This document shows, piece after piece, positions 25,813-33,882 of a stretch of 64,000 nucleotides of DNA (positions are counted from its first letter, which is position 1; every line of letters starts with the position of its first letter). Position numbers and translations under genes: made by a program. Location: positions 1,240,001 to 1,304,000 of the forward strand of contig NZ_NIDE01000004.1 in NCBI RefSeq assembly GCF_002197845.1, read 5' to 3'. The stretch is from Fimbriiglobus ruber. Its GTDB lineage: Bacteria > Planctomycetota > Planctomycetia > Gemmatales > Gemmataceae. The notes below the pieces were generated by a model, which was given only the letters and a program-made list of their open reading frames with translations, was not told where the DNA came from and ran no database searches.

Positions 25813-26217
25813 ATGCAGAGGAAGCTTTCGGGAAGATGGAGACGAGCGATTTGCTTGATTTCCGTGTTCCTTTCGTCGCTGACTCTGGCTTCGTGCGGAG
25901 CCAAGAGTACGAAGAGTACGACCGGCGTCTCACTCTCGGGAAAAGTCACCATCAAGGGAAACCCGGTCGTGGGGTATATTCTTGTCGAATCGGAGACGGG
26001 CGGAAATGCAGCCCGATCCCCCTTTGACGCTGATGGCTCGTACATCATTTCGAGTGCGCCCCTCGGCAAGGTGAAGGTCAAGGTCAACCTCTCACCGCGG
26101 CACATGCACAAGGAATCCGATAAGAAGGGACTACCCACGCCAAAGGAGTCTGTACGCGCGTTGCCGGCTATCGATCTGCACGATGGCAAGAACGAGTTCA
26201 GTGTGGACCTTCAATGA
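25813..26217 (+). CDS. Small lipoprotein with carboxypeptidase-regulatory-like domain
   Basis: Product of 134 residues. Lipoprotein signal peptide: basic start MQRKLSGRWRRAI, hydrophobic core, and lipobox LASC with Cys near residue 32. The mature domain is a short beta sandwich (VSLSGKVTIKGNPVVGYI, then FDADGSYIISSAPLGKVKVKV), the pattern of transthyretin/carboxypeptidase-regulatory-like domains. An upstream ATG at 25762 is possible but places the signal peptide internally. It follows the DUF1559 gene by about 100 bases and is probably co-transcribed. Confidence 0.75.
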   Translation: MQRKLSGRWRRAICLISVFLSSLTLASCGAKSTKSTTGVSLSGKVTIKGNPVVGYILVESETGGNAARSPFDADGSYIISSAPLGKVKVKVNLSPRHMHKESDKKGLPTPKESVRALPAIDLHDGKNEFSVDLQ

Positions 26218-26596
26218 AAAGGGGTTTTTTGTGCGCATGATCAGAAGAAGCCAATGCGCATCGCTTCGTCCGGATAGTGAGGTGGTTGCGACGGATCACC
26301 AGGGGATGTTGCCAAGGAGCAACGTCTTGGACGTACCGGAGAAGCCGGGGCGTGGTCGTGGACGAGAGGGATGGGATCATCCCGGCGGGTGTGGCGGCAA
26401 ATGATCCTGAGGCCAGAGCAATCGCCATCGTACTTTCGCCGAGTCTTGGCGGTTCATTCCCGAACGGTTTGCCGCGGTTGAATCATTTAATCGTCGGCTC
26501 GGTGATTACTCTCGACATTTCCCCACAGCTTACGCATCCCGGTCAATACTCATTCCGATAGACATGCGGTCGCCTGCGATGACTCGTTTGATCTGC
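26218..26596. other. Intergenic region between convergent genes
   Basis: About 380 bases. No supported coding frame, and no clear stem-loop with a T run was found. It separates the lipoprotein gene from the minus-strand membrane partner of an ECF sigma factor. Confidence 0.4.
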
Positions 26597-27793
26597 CTAC
26601 CATCCGCGGTGGAAACCGCTCCTTTGCAGTCTCCCGCTCCCGCCGCCATGCTTGTTGTTCGATTGTTTGAAGCCTTTCAAGATGCCTTCGAGCAACTTGG
26701 TACGTGGGTCGTTCGCGGGGGGAGCCTTCGCTTGAACGTTGGGCGCGGGCGGACCGGGGTTCGGAATGCCCGGCAAGTCATGGGCACCCATATGCTTCGG
26801 GGGCGTGCCGTCGATGAGCTTATAATCGGCGTCCACGTGACCGTGGAGGTCGTACGCGTTATCGGCTAACGTCCCATTCTCGGCCAAAGAAAACGTCAGG
26901 GTGCCGACCACCGTGCCGTTGATCTTTCGTTTGAAAACGGCGGACTGGATGGCCATCGTCTCGGGGTCAATAACCAGATCCACTTTTTGATACCGAATAG
27001 ACTCTTTGGATTGAGTCGGCTTGGGAGTTGCGGCAATACGTATCCGTTCGCCTGGGGTTCCGGTGCCCTCTTTCTGGAGGTCGTATTCGGACAGGAGTTC
27101 GTTCAGCATCGTGAGAACGCGGAGGCTCATCAAGTCGCTGTACTTCCTGATGGGCGCGTTCTCCTCGGATGCGTCGTACACGAGCACTTGTTTCCGGTTC
27201 ACGGCGACCCAGACCTGACCGTTCCGGCTCTGCCCCCACGCGGTCGTCTTGTTGTTTTCGTCGGGAGTTTCCACGTAGAACTGGTCGCCCCGCGTCCAGA
27301 GGCGCGACAGCTGTGGGGCGGATTCTAGTTTTAACTGGTTCAGGGCCGCGTCGTCCCACTCGGCCCGCACGTCGTAACGACGGTCGGTCGGGGCGGTGTG
27401 GGTCGCGCGGGCTAATTCGAGAATGTCTGACGCCGACGTTGGCGTGCCGACCACGACCGGCTTATCGTGCGGGTCGCCGCCGGACAACAAGACGAACAGG
27501 ACGACGCACGCGGCAACAAGTGACCCGACACCGACACCGACTCCGCCGACGGCGAACCAAAGTGCCTTCCGCCCGAGGGCCGGGCGAACCGGCGAGTCGT
27601 CCGAGTCACGATAGTCTTGCCGGGTTTCTATCGGCTGCCCGTCGTTCGACAGCACGGCCGCGTGGACCCGGGCCAAGATAGCCTCCGGGTTCACGCCCGC
27701 CGCTTCGCGGTCGAGGTGCGCGCGGACCACCCGTTCGATCTCGGTCTCGGCGTCGCCCGCGGGCGAGGGGGTCGGGTTAGGGGTCGTCGTCAC
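26597..27793 (-). CDS. Membrane protein, probable anti-sigma partner of an ECF factor
   Basis: Product of 398 residues, GTG start overlapping the sigma-factor stop by four bases (GTGA). The cytoplasmic N-terminal part (1-75) is short and charged; one membrane helix lies near 76-103 (FAVGGVGVGVGSLVAACVVL). The extracytoplasmic part (about 110-340) has a beta-rich fold with PQLSRLWTRGDQFYVET and QVDLVIDPETMAIQSAV-like strands, resembling outer-membrane lipoprotein-sorting or LolA-like folds (weak). The tail is Pro/Lys/Gly-rich. Position and topology suggest an anti-sigma or signal-sensing partner; no zinc-binding anti-sigma motif is visible. Confidence 0.65.
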   Translation of the reverse strand: MTTTPNPTPSPAGDAETEIERVVRAHLDREAAGVNPEAILARVHAAVLSNDGQPIETRQDYRDSDDSPVRPALGRKALWFAVGGVGVGVGSLVAACVVLFVLLSGGDPHDKPVVVGTPTSASDILELARATHTAPTDRRYDVRAEWDDAALNQLKLESAPQLSRLWTRGDQFYVETPDENNKTTAWGQSRNGQVWVAVNRKQVLVYDASEENAPIRKYSDLMSLRVLTMLNELLSEYDLQKEGTGTPGERIRIAATPKPTQSKESIRYQKVDLVIDPETMAIQSAVFKRKINGTVVGTLTFSLAENGTLADNAYDLHGHVDADYKLIDGTPPKHMGAHDLPGIPNPGPPAPNVQAKAPPANDPRTKLLEGILKGFKQSNNKHGGGSGRLQRSGFHRGW

Positions 27794-28341
27794 GGTACGG
27801 TGTCTCCCCCGAGGTACGGGGCGAGGTACGCGGCCAAGGCTTGCCTGGCGCGGTGGACCAACACTCCGGCGTACGTGGGCGTTACATCCAGAATTTCGGC
27901 AATTTCCTGCTGCGTGTACCCGAGACTCTTCAATTCCAGGGCCGCCCGCTGCTGCGTCGGCAACAACTTCAGCCCGGTCGCGACCGCCGCGCTCAGTTCG
28001 CTGTGCGCGAGCCGGTCCCCCGGCGCCGCGGCGCGGTAGTCGACCGGGTCGTCATTCCGCTCGTCCCCGCTCTCGGGGTCGGTGCGAACGAAACGAAACA
28101 TCGGCCGCCGCCGGGCGCGGAGGTTAATACACGCGTTCGTTACGGCCCGCAGTAGCAGCTTTAAACCGTCGCGAGGGAGGTCGTACACGTCTGCCTTGGC
28201 GAGTAACCGGCAGTAGCAATCCTGTACGATGTCCTCCGCGTCGTCAACGTTCCGAAGCAGTGACCTGGCATACGCGACCGCTCTGGGTGCCGTTTCTAGC
28301 ACCCAGGCGTCAAGGTCGGCGTCCGGAGAGTCTTGGGCCAC
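27790..28341 (-). CDS. ECF-type RNA polymerase sigma factor, 183 aa
   Basis: Region 2 (about 14-85) contains ARSLLRNVDDAEDIVQDCYC, the -10 recognition and core-binding part; region 4 (about 125-175) contains LLPTQQRAALELKSLGYTQQ and EIAEILDVTPTYAGVLVHRA, the -35-binding helix-turn-helix. Length is normal for group 4 factors. The GTG start at 28341 has AGGAG seven bases upstream. It is coupled by a four-base overlap to a membrane protein gene likely to control it. Confidence 0.88.
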   Translation of the reverse strand: MAQDSPDADLDAWVLETAPRAVAYARSLLRNVDDAEDIVQDCYCRLLAKADVYDLPRDGLKLLLRAVTNACINLRARRRPMFRFVRTDPESGDERNDDPVDYRAAAPGDRLAHSELSAAVATGLKLLPTQQRAALELKSLGYTQQEIAEILDVTPTYAGVLVHRARQALAAYLAPYLGGDTVP

Positions 28342-28964
28342 GCTCCGCTCCTGCGGATCGCTCGGGGAGAAAACACACGGATTACTTAGATGTTACAGGG
28401 TGTGCCGCAGTAAACGGTAGCGAAGCGAATCCGGAGCCCACCTGTACGGTCCCAACGCCTTGAAAATGCAGGAGATTTGATCGGTCGCGGGCGTCGTCCC
28501 GCGGTCGACATTTTTGCCCGCGGATGGCGAAATGGGTTCCGAAGGGTCGGGAACCATGATGCTTGATTGCGACGGCACAATAACACTCAACAAGAAGAGA
28601 CAAATGTAACGTCAGCCAGCTGCCGGAAATGCTCTCGGTTGCGATGGCAGTTCCATTCACGGATAGGCCGCGCGGAACCTGCAAACAATGGGTAGGAAGG
28701 GGTGATTGACTCATTGGAGTTCTATCCGAGTTTGCCATCCGCCTGATACGAGAGCCGAGGCCGAGACGTTTCCCAACGTGCCACTGTCTGTCCTGGAATC
28801 ATCACCCCCGTGTATTTTCGCGTTGTTGTGGCGGTCTGCCAATCGTGACACGACCCGATTGCGAGGAAATCTTATTCCGGTGGGCTCCCAACAAGTAAAA
28901 CACCGGCGGGGCTCGCCCGCCCTGAAGTTTCCGCCCGCTCACCTTTCCCACCGGAGTTCCGATC
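28342..28964. other. Intergenic region between divergent genes
   Basis: About 620 bases between the ECF sigma operon and the DUF1080 gene. Several minus-strand frames are open but start without ribosome binding sites and have no protein-like character. It should contain both divergent promoters; none could be assigned with confidence. Confidence 0.4.
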
Positions 28965-29624
28965 GTGACGAAGCGCCTTTCCTGCCTCTCGTTTGCCGCA
29001 CTGGCGGTGGTAGTCGCGGTGTCCGCCGTCCGCGCCGACGAGCCGAAGAAGACCGGAGACCAGGTCAACCTGCTCGACGGCGACCTCACCAAGCACTGGT
29101 TTACCAAGGGGAACTGGTCGCTCGACAAGGACGGCGTCGCCACCCTGACCCCGCGGCCGGGCGAGTCCGGCTGGACGCGGTGGGGCTCCTACCTCTGGTC
29201 GAAAAAGACCTACGAAGATTTCGAGATCGAATTCGAATACACCGTCCAGAAGAACGGGAACAGCGGCTTCTACTTCCGCGTCGGCGACGTGAACGACCCG
29301 GTCGCGAAGGGGATCGAGGTGCAGATTTACGACTCGGGCAGCAAGCCGGCCGACGCGAAACTCACCGACCACGACAGCGGCGGCATCATCCCGGGCGTCC
29401 CCCCGACCAAGAACGCGGCCAAGCCCGCGGGCGAGTGGAACAAATTCCACATCACTTCCAAGAACGACCAGTTAACCGTAGTGTTGAACGGCGTCACGGT
29501 CAACGAACTCAACCTGGCGGATTCCAAGGTCAAGGACCGGCCGAAGGTCGGCAACATCGGTTTCCAGGACCACGGCCTCCCGCTTTCACTGCGGAACATC
29601 AAGATCCGCGAACTCGCCAAGTAA
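28965..29624 (+). CDS. Secreted DUF1080 (3-keto-disaccharide hydrolase-like) protein
   Basis: Product of 219 residues with a signal peptide (MTKRLSCLSFAALAVVVAVS, cleavage near ADE at 24-26). The mature part is a concanavalin-like beta sandwich of the DUF1080 family: VNLLDGDLTKHWFTKG at the start, WGSYLWSKKTYEDFEIEFEY, NGNSGFYFRVGD and a C-terminal VGNIGFQDHGLPLSLRNIKI. The family is abundant in planctomycetes and some members cleave 3-keto-glycosides outside the cytoplasm. It stands alone, followed by a very long palindrome. Confidence 0.9.
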   Translation: MTKRLSCLSFAALAVVVAVSAVRADEPKKTGDQVNLLDGDLTKHWFTKGNWSLDKDGVATLTPRPGESGWTRWGSYLWSKKTYEDFEIEFEYTVQKNGNSGFYFRVGDVNDPVAKGIEVQIYDSGSKPADAKLTDHDSGGIIPGVPPTKNAAKPAGEWNKFHITSKNDQLTVVLNGVTVNELNLADSKVKDRPKVGNIGFQDHGLPLSLRNIKIRELAK

Positions 29625-29671
29625 GGCGTTCGGCAGTTGATAGCTGACCATTCCAACCAACCTGTGGAACT

Positions 29672-29734
29672 CCTCGTGGCACGGCCTTCCAGGACGTGAT
29701 TGGAATTCACGTCCTGGAAGGCCGTGCCACGAGG
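29672..29734. repeat. Perfect 28-bp palindrome
   Basis: Arms 29672-29699 and 29707-29734 are exact reverse complements separated by seven bases. It lies 50 bases after the DUF1080 gene and has no T run. Core GGCACGGCCTTCCAGGACGTG resembles the style of the dyads at 37371 and 42130. Confidence 0.8.
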
Positions 29735-29742
29735 CTGTCGAG

Positions 29743-29805
29743 CCTTGGCCGACGTGAAGCATTTTTTGCATTTATTGCGATGAAACCCCTGTTTTAGGAC
29801 CGGCG
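29743..29805 (+). repeat. Direct repeat, intact copy
   Basis: Runs from CCTTGGCCGACGTGAAGC through GCATTTATTGCG to GTTTTAGGACCGGCG. A second copy starts at 29825 and is interrupted by the IS5-type element, resuming at 30814. Confidence 0.8.
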
Positions 29806-30731
29806 CGTCTCTGCGACTGCCGAACCTTGGCCGACGTGGAGCATTTTTGCATTTATTGCGCTGAGAGCCTGTCCGGGAAGACTATTTTGATGCAACTCTA
29901 TATTTAAACGGGGATAACGCTCTTGTGGATCCATGCGATTGAGGATCAGCTGGATTGACCGCACACGGATCATGGATTCGCTGGAACTATTCAGTCGCTC
30001 ATAATTACGACTCAACCGCCGGGCCCGCCCGAGCCACCCGAACGTCCGCTCGACGACCCACCGCTTGGGTAACAGGGTGAACCCCTTCACCCCGTCCGGT
30101 CGGCGGACGATGACGAGTTCCCATCCGAGTTCCGGGTGGCCGTCCTTCCACCCGTTCAGGGTATGGTTGTGATACTTCCCGTCGGCCCACACGACCTTCA
30201 ACCGCGGGTACGCCTCCCGGTCCAACGATTCGAGTACGGTCGGGGCCGCGGCCGCGTCGTCGACGTGCCCGGCGGTCACCGCCACGACCATCAACAGGCC
30301 CAGCGTATCGACCACGATCGACCGCTTCCGGCCCTGGATTTTCTTGCCCGCGTCATACCCGTTCCCGCCCGCGTGTTCGGTCCCCTTGACCGACTGGCTG
30401 TCGATGCTCGCGGCGCTCGGGGTCCGCTCGTGGCTCGGGGCGTGGACTTCCCGATACCCCTCCCGGAGGACATCCAGGAGTTCTTGCCAGGTACCGTCGT
30501 CCCGCCACTGGGAGAAGTACTCGTACACCGTACTCTTGGCCGGGAAGTCGTGCGGGAGCATCGACCACTGACACCCCGATCGGTTCACGTACAGGATCGC
30601 GTTCATCACCTCCCGGAGGTCCACCGACCGGGGCCGCCCCCCGGCCGGGCGGCGGGCAAGACGACTTGAATGATCTCCCATTGGAGGTCGGTCAAATCCG
30701 TCGGGTACGGTTTGCGAACGGTCGCGTCCAT
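29794..30731 (-). CDS. IS5-type transposase in two frames joined by a -1 slippery site
   Basis: Frame A starts at the ATG at 30731 (MDATVRKPYPTDLTDLQWEI, AGGAG upstream) and stops at 30606. Frame B carries PRSVDLREVMNAILYVNRSG, the catalytic DSQSVKGTE, VVWADGKYHNHTL and RWVVERTFGWLGRARRLS, a DDE-type active site. The zero frame passes CCG GGG GGC at 30643-30636; a one-base slip on the heptamer G GGG GGC gives RPGGRPRSVDL, the sequence I recall for uninterrupted relatives. Total about 310 residues. The frame has no stop inside the element and runs about 70 bases past the left inverted repeat to 29794, so the last 24 residues come from flanking DNA. Confidence 0.75.
29865..29880. repeat. Left inverted repeat of the IS5-type element
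   Basis: GAGCCTGTCCGGGAAG; pairs with 30798-30813 with three mismatches. Confidence 0.7.
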
Positions 30732-30797
30732 GACCTCGCTCCTGGAGTACGAAGGAGCAACTAACTTAAAATAGCCGCACTACTTACGGCAAGGTCA

Positions 30798-30813
30798 CTT
30801 TTCGGACAGCCTC
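30798..30813. repeat. Right inverted repeat of the IS5-type element
   Basis: CTTTTCGGACAGCCTC; pairs with 29865-29880 with three mismatches. Confidence 0.7.
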
Positions 30814-30838
30814 TGAAACCCCTGTTTTAGGACCGGCG

Positions 30839-31570
30839 GATCGCCACAGTTATCGGACGGGCGCATGGGTTCTTGTCGATAGTGCCACCCCGTTGTGCAT
30901 TTCATTTCGCTGTGGCGTATTCACACCGATCCGATTTCGGGCAGTAGACCGAAGCTCACGCGGTTCAAAGGCGCGTCGACCTACTTCTCATTCCTGAAAC
31001 TCTTGGCCCTCAGACGCTTGGTTTGTTTTGAGCAATTTCCTTGGCGTTGCCAACTGTACCCTCTCACAACAAACAGGGGCACGGGCTGGCGGCGTGGGTC
31101 TATCGCGCCGATCCGGTATCGGCACGGCCGTGGCCCCGTTCATCTACACGTTGTTTTGATATTTCTCGGGGAAGTAATCGGTACGTCTAAAGTCTGTCGC
31201 GCGGTGGGGGCAGGTCAAGATCATTCAAGAGATAGTAATCAGACCGAGAGATAACAGGGATTGTAGCAGTTGCCGCAGTCGCAGCCGAATGACCGGCTGC
31301 GGAAAATCTGCGGATTGACCGAATTACCCTGGTAGCTGTTGCCGATATCTGATATTGCTCAGACAGCACTGAGACTTCATTCCACCGGATCGCTTGGGCG
31401 GCGGCAAGCGGGAGTCGGATGCGAGTTCGGGCCCCGGATCGTCTCGTTTTCCCCACCCAACCGACGCGGGCTTCGGCGGTAGACGCGGTCACCTCTCCGT
31501 CGCGCGGGTCGGTACGGGGTGTAAAAAAAGCGGGTCGGAATCGACCCAGTTCCAGAAGGACTATGACCCT
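30839..31570. other. Intergenic region with a start-less Cys-rich frame
   Basis: About 730 bases between the repeat/IS region and the methyltransferase gene. On the minus strand 31239-31358 is a stop-bounded frame without ATG that ends in SFGCDCGNCYNPCYLSV; it may be a remnant. Otherwise no supported gene or terminator was seen. The promoter of the polysaccharide block presumably lies in its right part. Confidence 0.4.
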
Positions 31571-32740
31571 ATGAACCCGGGACTTTCGCTCGCTCGGCAG
31601 TCGGTCACCTCCGAACAAGCCCCACACGTGACCCTCGCCCGGTGTGAGGTGCCAGAAGACGTTACGAAAGTCCTCCAACTGGTCGGGGAAGGTAAGCGCG
31701 TATTGTCCCTGGGGGACGCCGACGTCGGTCTGTTGCGGGCTTTGGAAGCGCAGGGCTGTGAGATCACCCGTACCCCGGTCGACCGAACCGACCGGCGGGA
31801 TAACGCCCCGACCCCCGTTCAGACGTCGGACGACTTCGACGTCGTACTCGCCGTCAACACGCTCGAACACGTTCGCGATCCGCTCGCGCTCTTAAAAGAC
31901 GTAAAAAAGAAGGTCAGAAGGGACGGCTTCCTCGTCGCCCGCGTCCCGAACGTCGCGCACGGCAGCGTCCGCCTGGCCATTCTCACCGGCCGCTTCCCGT
32001 TCGCGGACGGGTACGAACCGGTCCGCTTTTTTACCTACGAGTCGCTGGTCGCCCTGTTCGAAAAGGCCGGCTTTGCCATCGGGGTCATCGAGCGGCAGGA
32101 GGCGGACGTGACCCCGCCCGACGGGCCGGCCGAAGCCGGTACGGCGGACTTGCTGGAAAAATTGTCGGCCGCGCCGGAGTTCCGCACGCTGCAATTCGTG
32201 GTCGTGGCGTACCCGCTCCCGTCGCCCGGGCTCGGGTGGCTCCAGACCCGCCTCCGCGCGCTCGCCGAGCAAAACGCCGTCGCGACCCGGGAGGCCGCGG
32301 AATTTCGCCAGGATCTGGCCGCGATCAAGGGCCACGTCCAGTTGCTCATCGAGCAACAAGAGTCGTCCCTCCGCCGCGAGCGACAATTGCAGGCCAAGGT
32401 GCTGGAAGTCCACGACCAACTCGCCCGCCGGGACGAGGAATTGCGGGCCGCCCACCGCGGCGCCCAGGAGTCGGCCGCCCGGTCGGACGCGGCGGATTCC
32501 GAACTCGCCCGCCGGGAAAAATATGCGTTCGAATTGCTGCGGGAATTAGAGAAAATGACCCGGTACAAGGATGAGTTGGAGGCCGGGTTGGGAATCCTGT
32601 CCCGGAATAAAGATGAGTTGGAGGTCCGGTTGGTCACCGTGTCCCGGCAGAAGGACGAAGTGGAAGCGCGGTTAGCCCGATTTCGCCGCAGTCTCCCCGG
32701 CCGGGTTTACCGTTTCATTCGCGGACTTTGGAAGAAATAA
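31571..32740 (+). CDS. Class I SAM-dependent methyltransferase with C-terminal coiled coil
   Basis: Product of 389 residues. The N-terminal 210 residues have the Rossmann-like methyltransferase fold: a degenerate motif I VLSLGDADVGLLRALEAQG, then FDVVLAVNTLEHVRDPLALL and FLVARVPNVAHGSVRLA. From about 225 to 375 the protein is a long charged coiled coil (AIKGHVQLLIEQQESSLRRE, RRDEELRAAHRGAQESA), including the repeat RNKDELEVRL/RQKDEVEARL. This layout is common for methyltransferases acting on surface polysaccharides, where the coil sets chain length or scaffolds other enzymes. Start chosen at the ATG at 31571. First gene of a six-gene same-strand envelope block. Confidence 0.8.
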   Translation: MNPGLSLARQSVTSEQAPHVTLARCEVPEDVTKVLQLVGEGKRVLSLGDADVGLLRALEAQGCEITRTPVDRTDRRDNAPTPVQTSDDFDVVLAVNTLEHVRDPLALLKDVKKKVRRDGFLVARVPNVAHGSVRLAILTGRFPFADGYEPVRFFTYESLVALFEKAGFAIGVIERQEADVTPPDGPAEAGTADLLEKLSAAPEFRTLQFVVVAYPLPSPGLGWLQTRLRALAEQNAVATREAAEFRQDLAAIKGHVQLLIEQQESSLRRERQLQAKVLEVHDQLARRDEELRAAHRGAQESAARSDAADSELARREKYAFELLRELEKMTRYKDELEAGLGILSRNKDELEVRLVTVSRQKDEVEARLARFRRSLPGRVYRFIRGLWKK

Positions 32741-32858
32741 GAGGTCCCGCCGAAATCCCGTTGAGCCGCCTTAGCTTTCCGATGCGGATTCGGGGTTTGT
32801 ACCAGGACTTCTGTCAGCGACGGGACGCGGACTCTGTTTCCGGGGGAGGCAAAGGGCT

Positions 32859-33818
32859 ATGCCGCGGTGTTCGATCATTATTCCGGTCTACAACAAAGCG
32901 CACCTCACACGACAGTGTTTGGACCGCCTGTTCGCCGTCACCTCGCCGTCGACCTCGTTTGAAGTCGTCGTCGTGGACGACGCTTCGCGCGACGCGACGC
33001 CCCAAATGCTGGCCGGTTACGGCGACCGCGTCCGGGTGGTGACGCACGCCCAAAATAAGGCGTTCGCGACGTCGTGCAACGACGGCGCTCTCTACGCCAC
33101 GGGCGATTACCTGGTGTTCCTCAATAACGACACGATCCCGTACGTCGGGTGGCTGGACGCCCTCGTCCGGTACGCCGAGGTTCGGCCCAAAGTCGGCCTG
33201 GTGGGCAACAAACTCCTGTTCCCGGACGGCACGATCCAGCACGCGGGCATGGCCTTCGGCCAGGACCGCCAGCCCCGCCACATCTACGTCAACTTCCCGG
33301 CCGACCACCCGGCAGTTAACAAGGCCCGGCGGATGCAAGCCGTGACCGGGGCCTGTAACCTCATCCCCCGCGAGGTGTTCGCCGCGACGGGCGGGTTCGA
33401 CCCCGGCTTCATCAACGGGTACGAGGACGTCGACCTGTGTTTGCGGGTCGGCGGTCTGGGGTACGAGGTCCACTACTGCCCCGAGAGTGTTCTCATTCAC
33501 CTCGAAGGCGTGTCCGAGGGGCGGTTCAAGTTCGAGGCGCACAGCGCCCGGCTCTTCCGCGAGCGGTGGTGGGCGTCGATCCGCCCGGACGACCTCAACT
33601 ATTTCCTGGACGATGGTCTCATTCGCATCAATTATTTCCCGAACTACGTGGAGTTCTACGTCTCACCGGAACTGGGATTCGTTGTGGGGAAAGACGGGTT
33701 CGCGGACGCCGAGCGGGTTCTGTGCCAGCGGGCCAAGCAGGTGTACGAGTTGGTCCGCGAAAACGTCACCATGCGGGCGAGCGGCATCCCGGGTCGGCTG
33801 CCGGCCGGCGCGACGTGA
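32859..33818 (+). CDS. Family 2 glycosyltransferase
   Basis: A 319-residue GT-A enzyme. It begins with CSIIIPVYNKAHLTRQCLDR, binds nucleotide sugar through VVVVDDASRD and the FLNNDTIPYVGWLD segment (the DXD-equivalent), and has the acceptor-side motif GGFDPGFINGYEDVDLCLRV, in which ED acts as general base in this family. Of normal length and without membrane helices, so cytoplasmic. GGGGGAGG precedes the ATG. It probably adds a sugar to the polysaccharide or LPS made by this gene block. Confidence 0.9.
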   Translation: MPRCSIIIPVYNKAHLTRQCLDRLFAVTSPSTSFEVVVVDDASRDATPQMLAGYGDRVRVVTHAQNKAFATSCNDGALYATGDYLVFLNNDTIPYVGWLDALVRYAEVRPKVGLVGNKLLFPDGTIQHAGMAFGQDRQPRHIYVNFPADHPAVNKARRMQAVTGACNLIPREVFAATGGFDPGFINGYEDVDLCLRVGGLGYEVHYCPESVLIHLEGVSEGRFKFEAHSARLFRERWWASIRPDDLNYFLDDGLIRINYFPNYVEFYVSPELGFVVGKDGFADAERVLCQRAKQVYELVRENVTMRASGIPGRLPAGAT

Positions 33819-33882
33819 CCACCCTTCGGCGGCGGAACGGACCCCGCGGTCTCCAATCACCTGCGCGGACGAGGACGACGAC

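Larger units (their letters stand above)
29865..30813 (-). mobile_element. IS5-family (IS1031-like) insertion sequence, 949 bp
   Basis: Ends are defined by 16-base inverted repeats (29865-29880 and 30798-30813, 13 of 16 pairing) and by a TGA duplication at 29862-29864 and 30814-30816. TNA duplications are typical of the IS1031 group. It carries one transposase gene on the minus strand and interrupts the second copy of a tandem repeat. Confidence 0.8.
29825..30838 (+). repeat. Direct repeat, second copy split by an insertion sequence
   Basis: Left part 29825-29864 and right part 30814-30838 together reproduce the copy at 29743-29805, with the trinucleotide TGA present on both sides of the inserted element. 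Confidence 0.75.
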
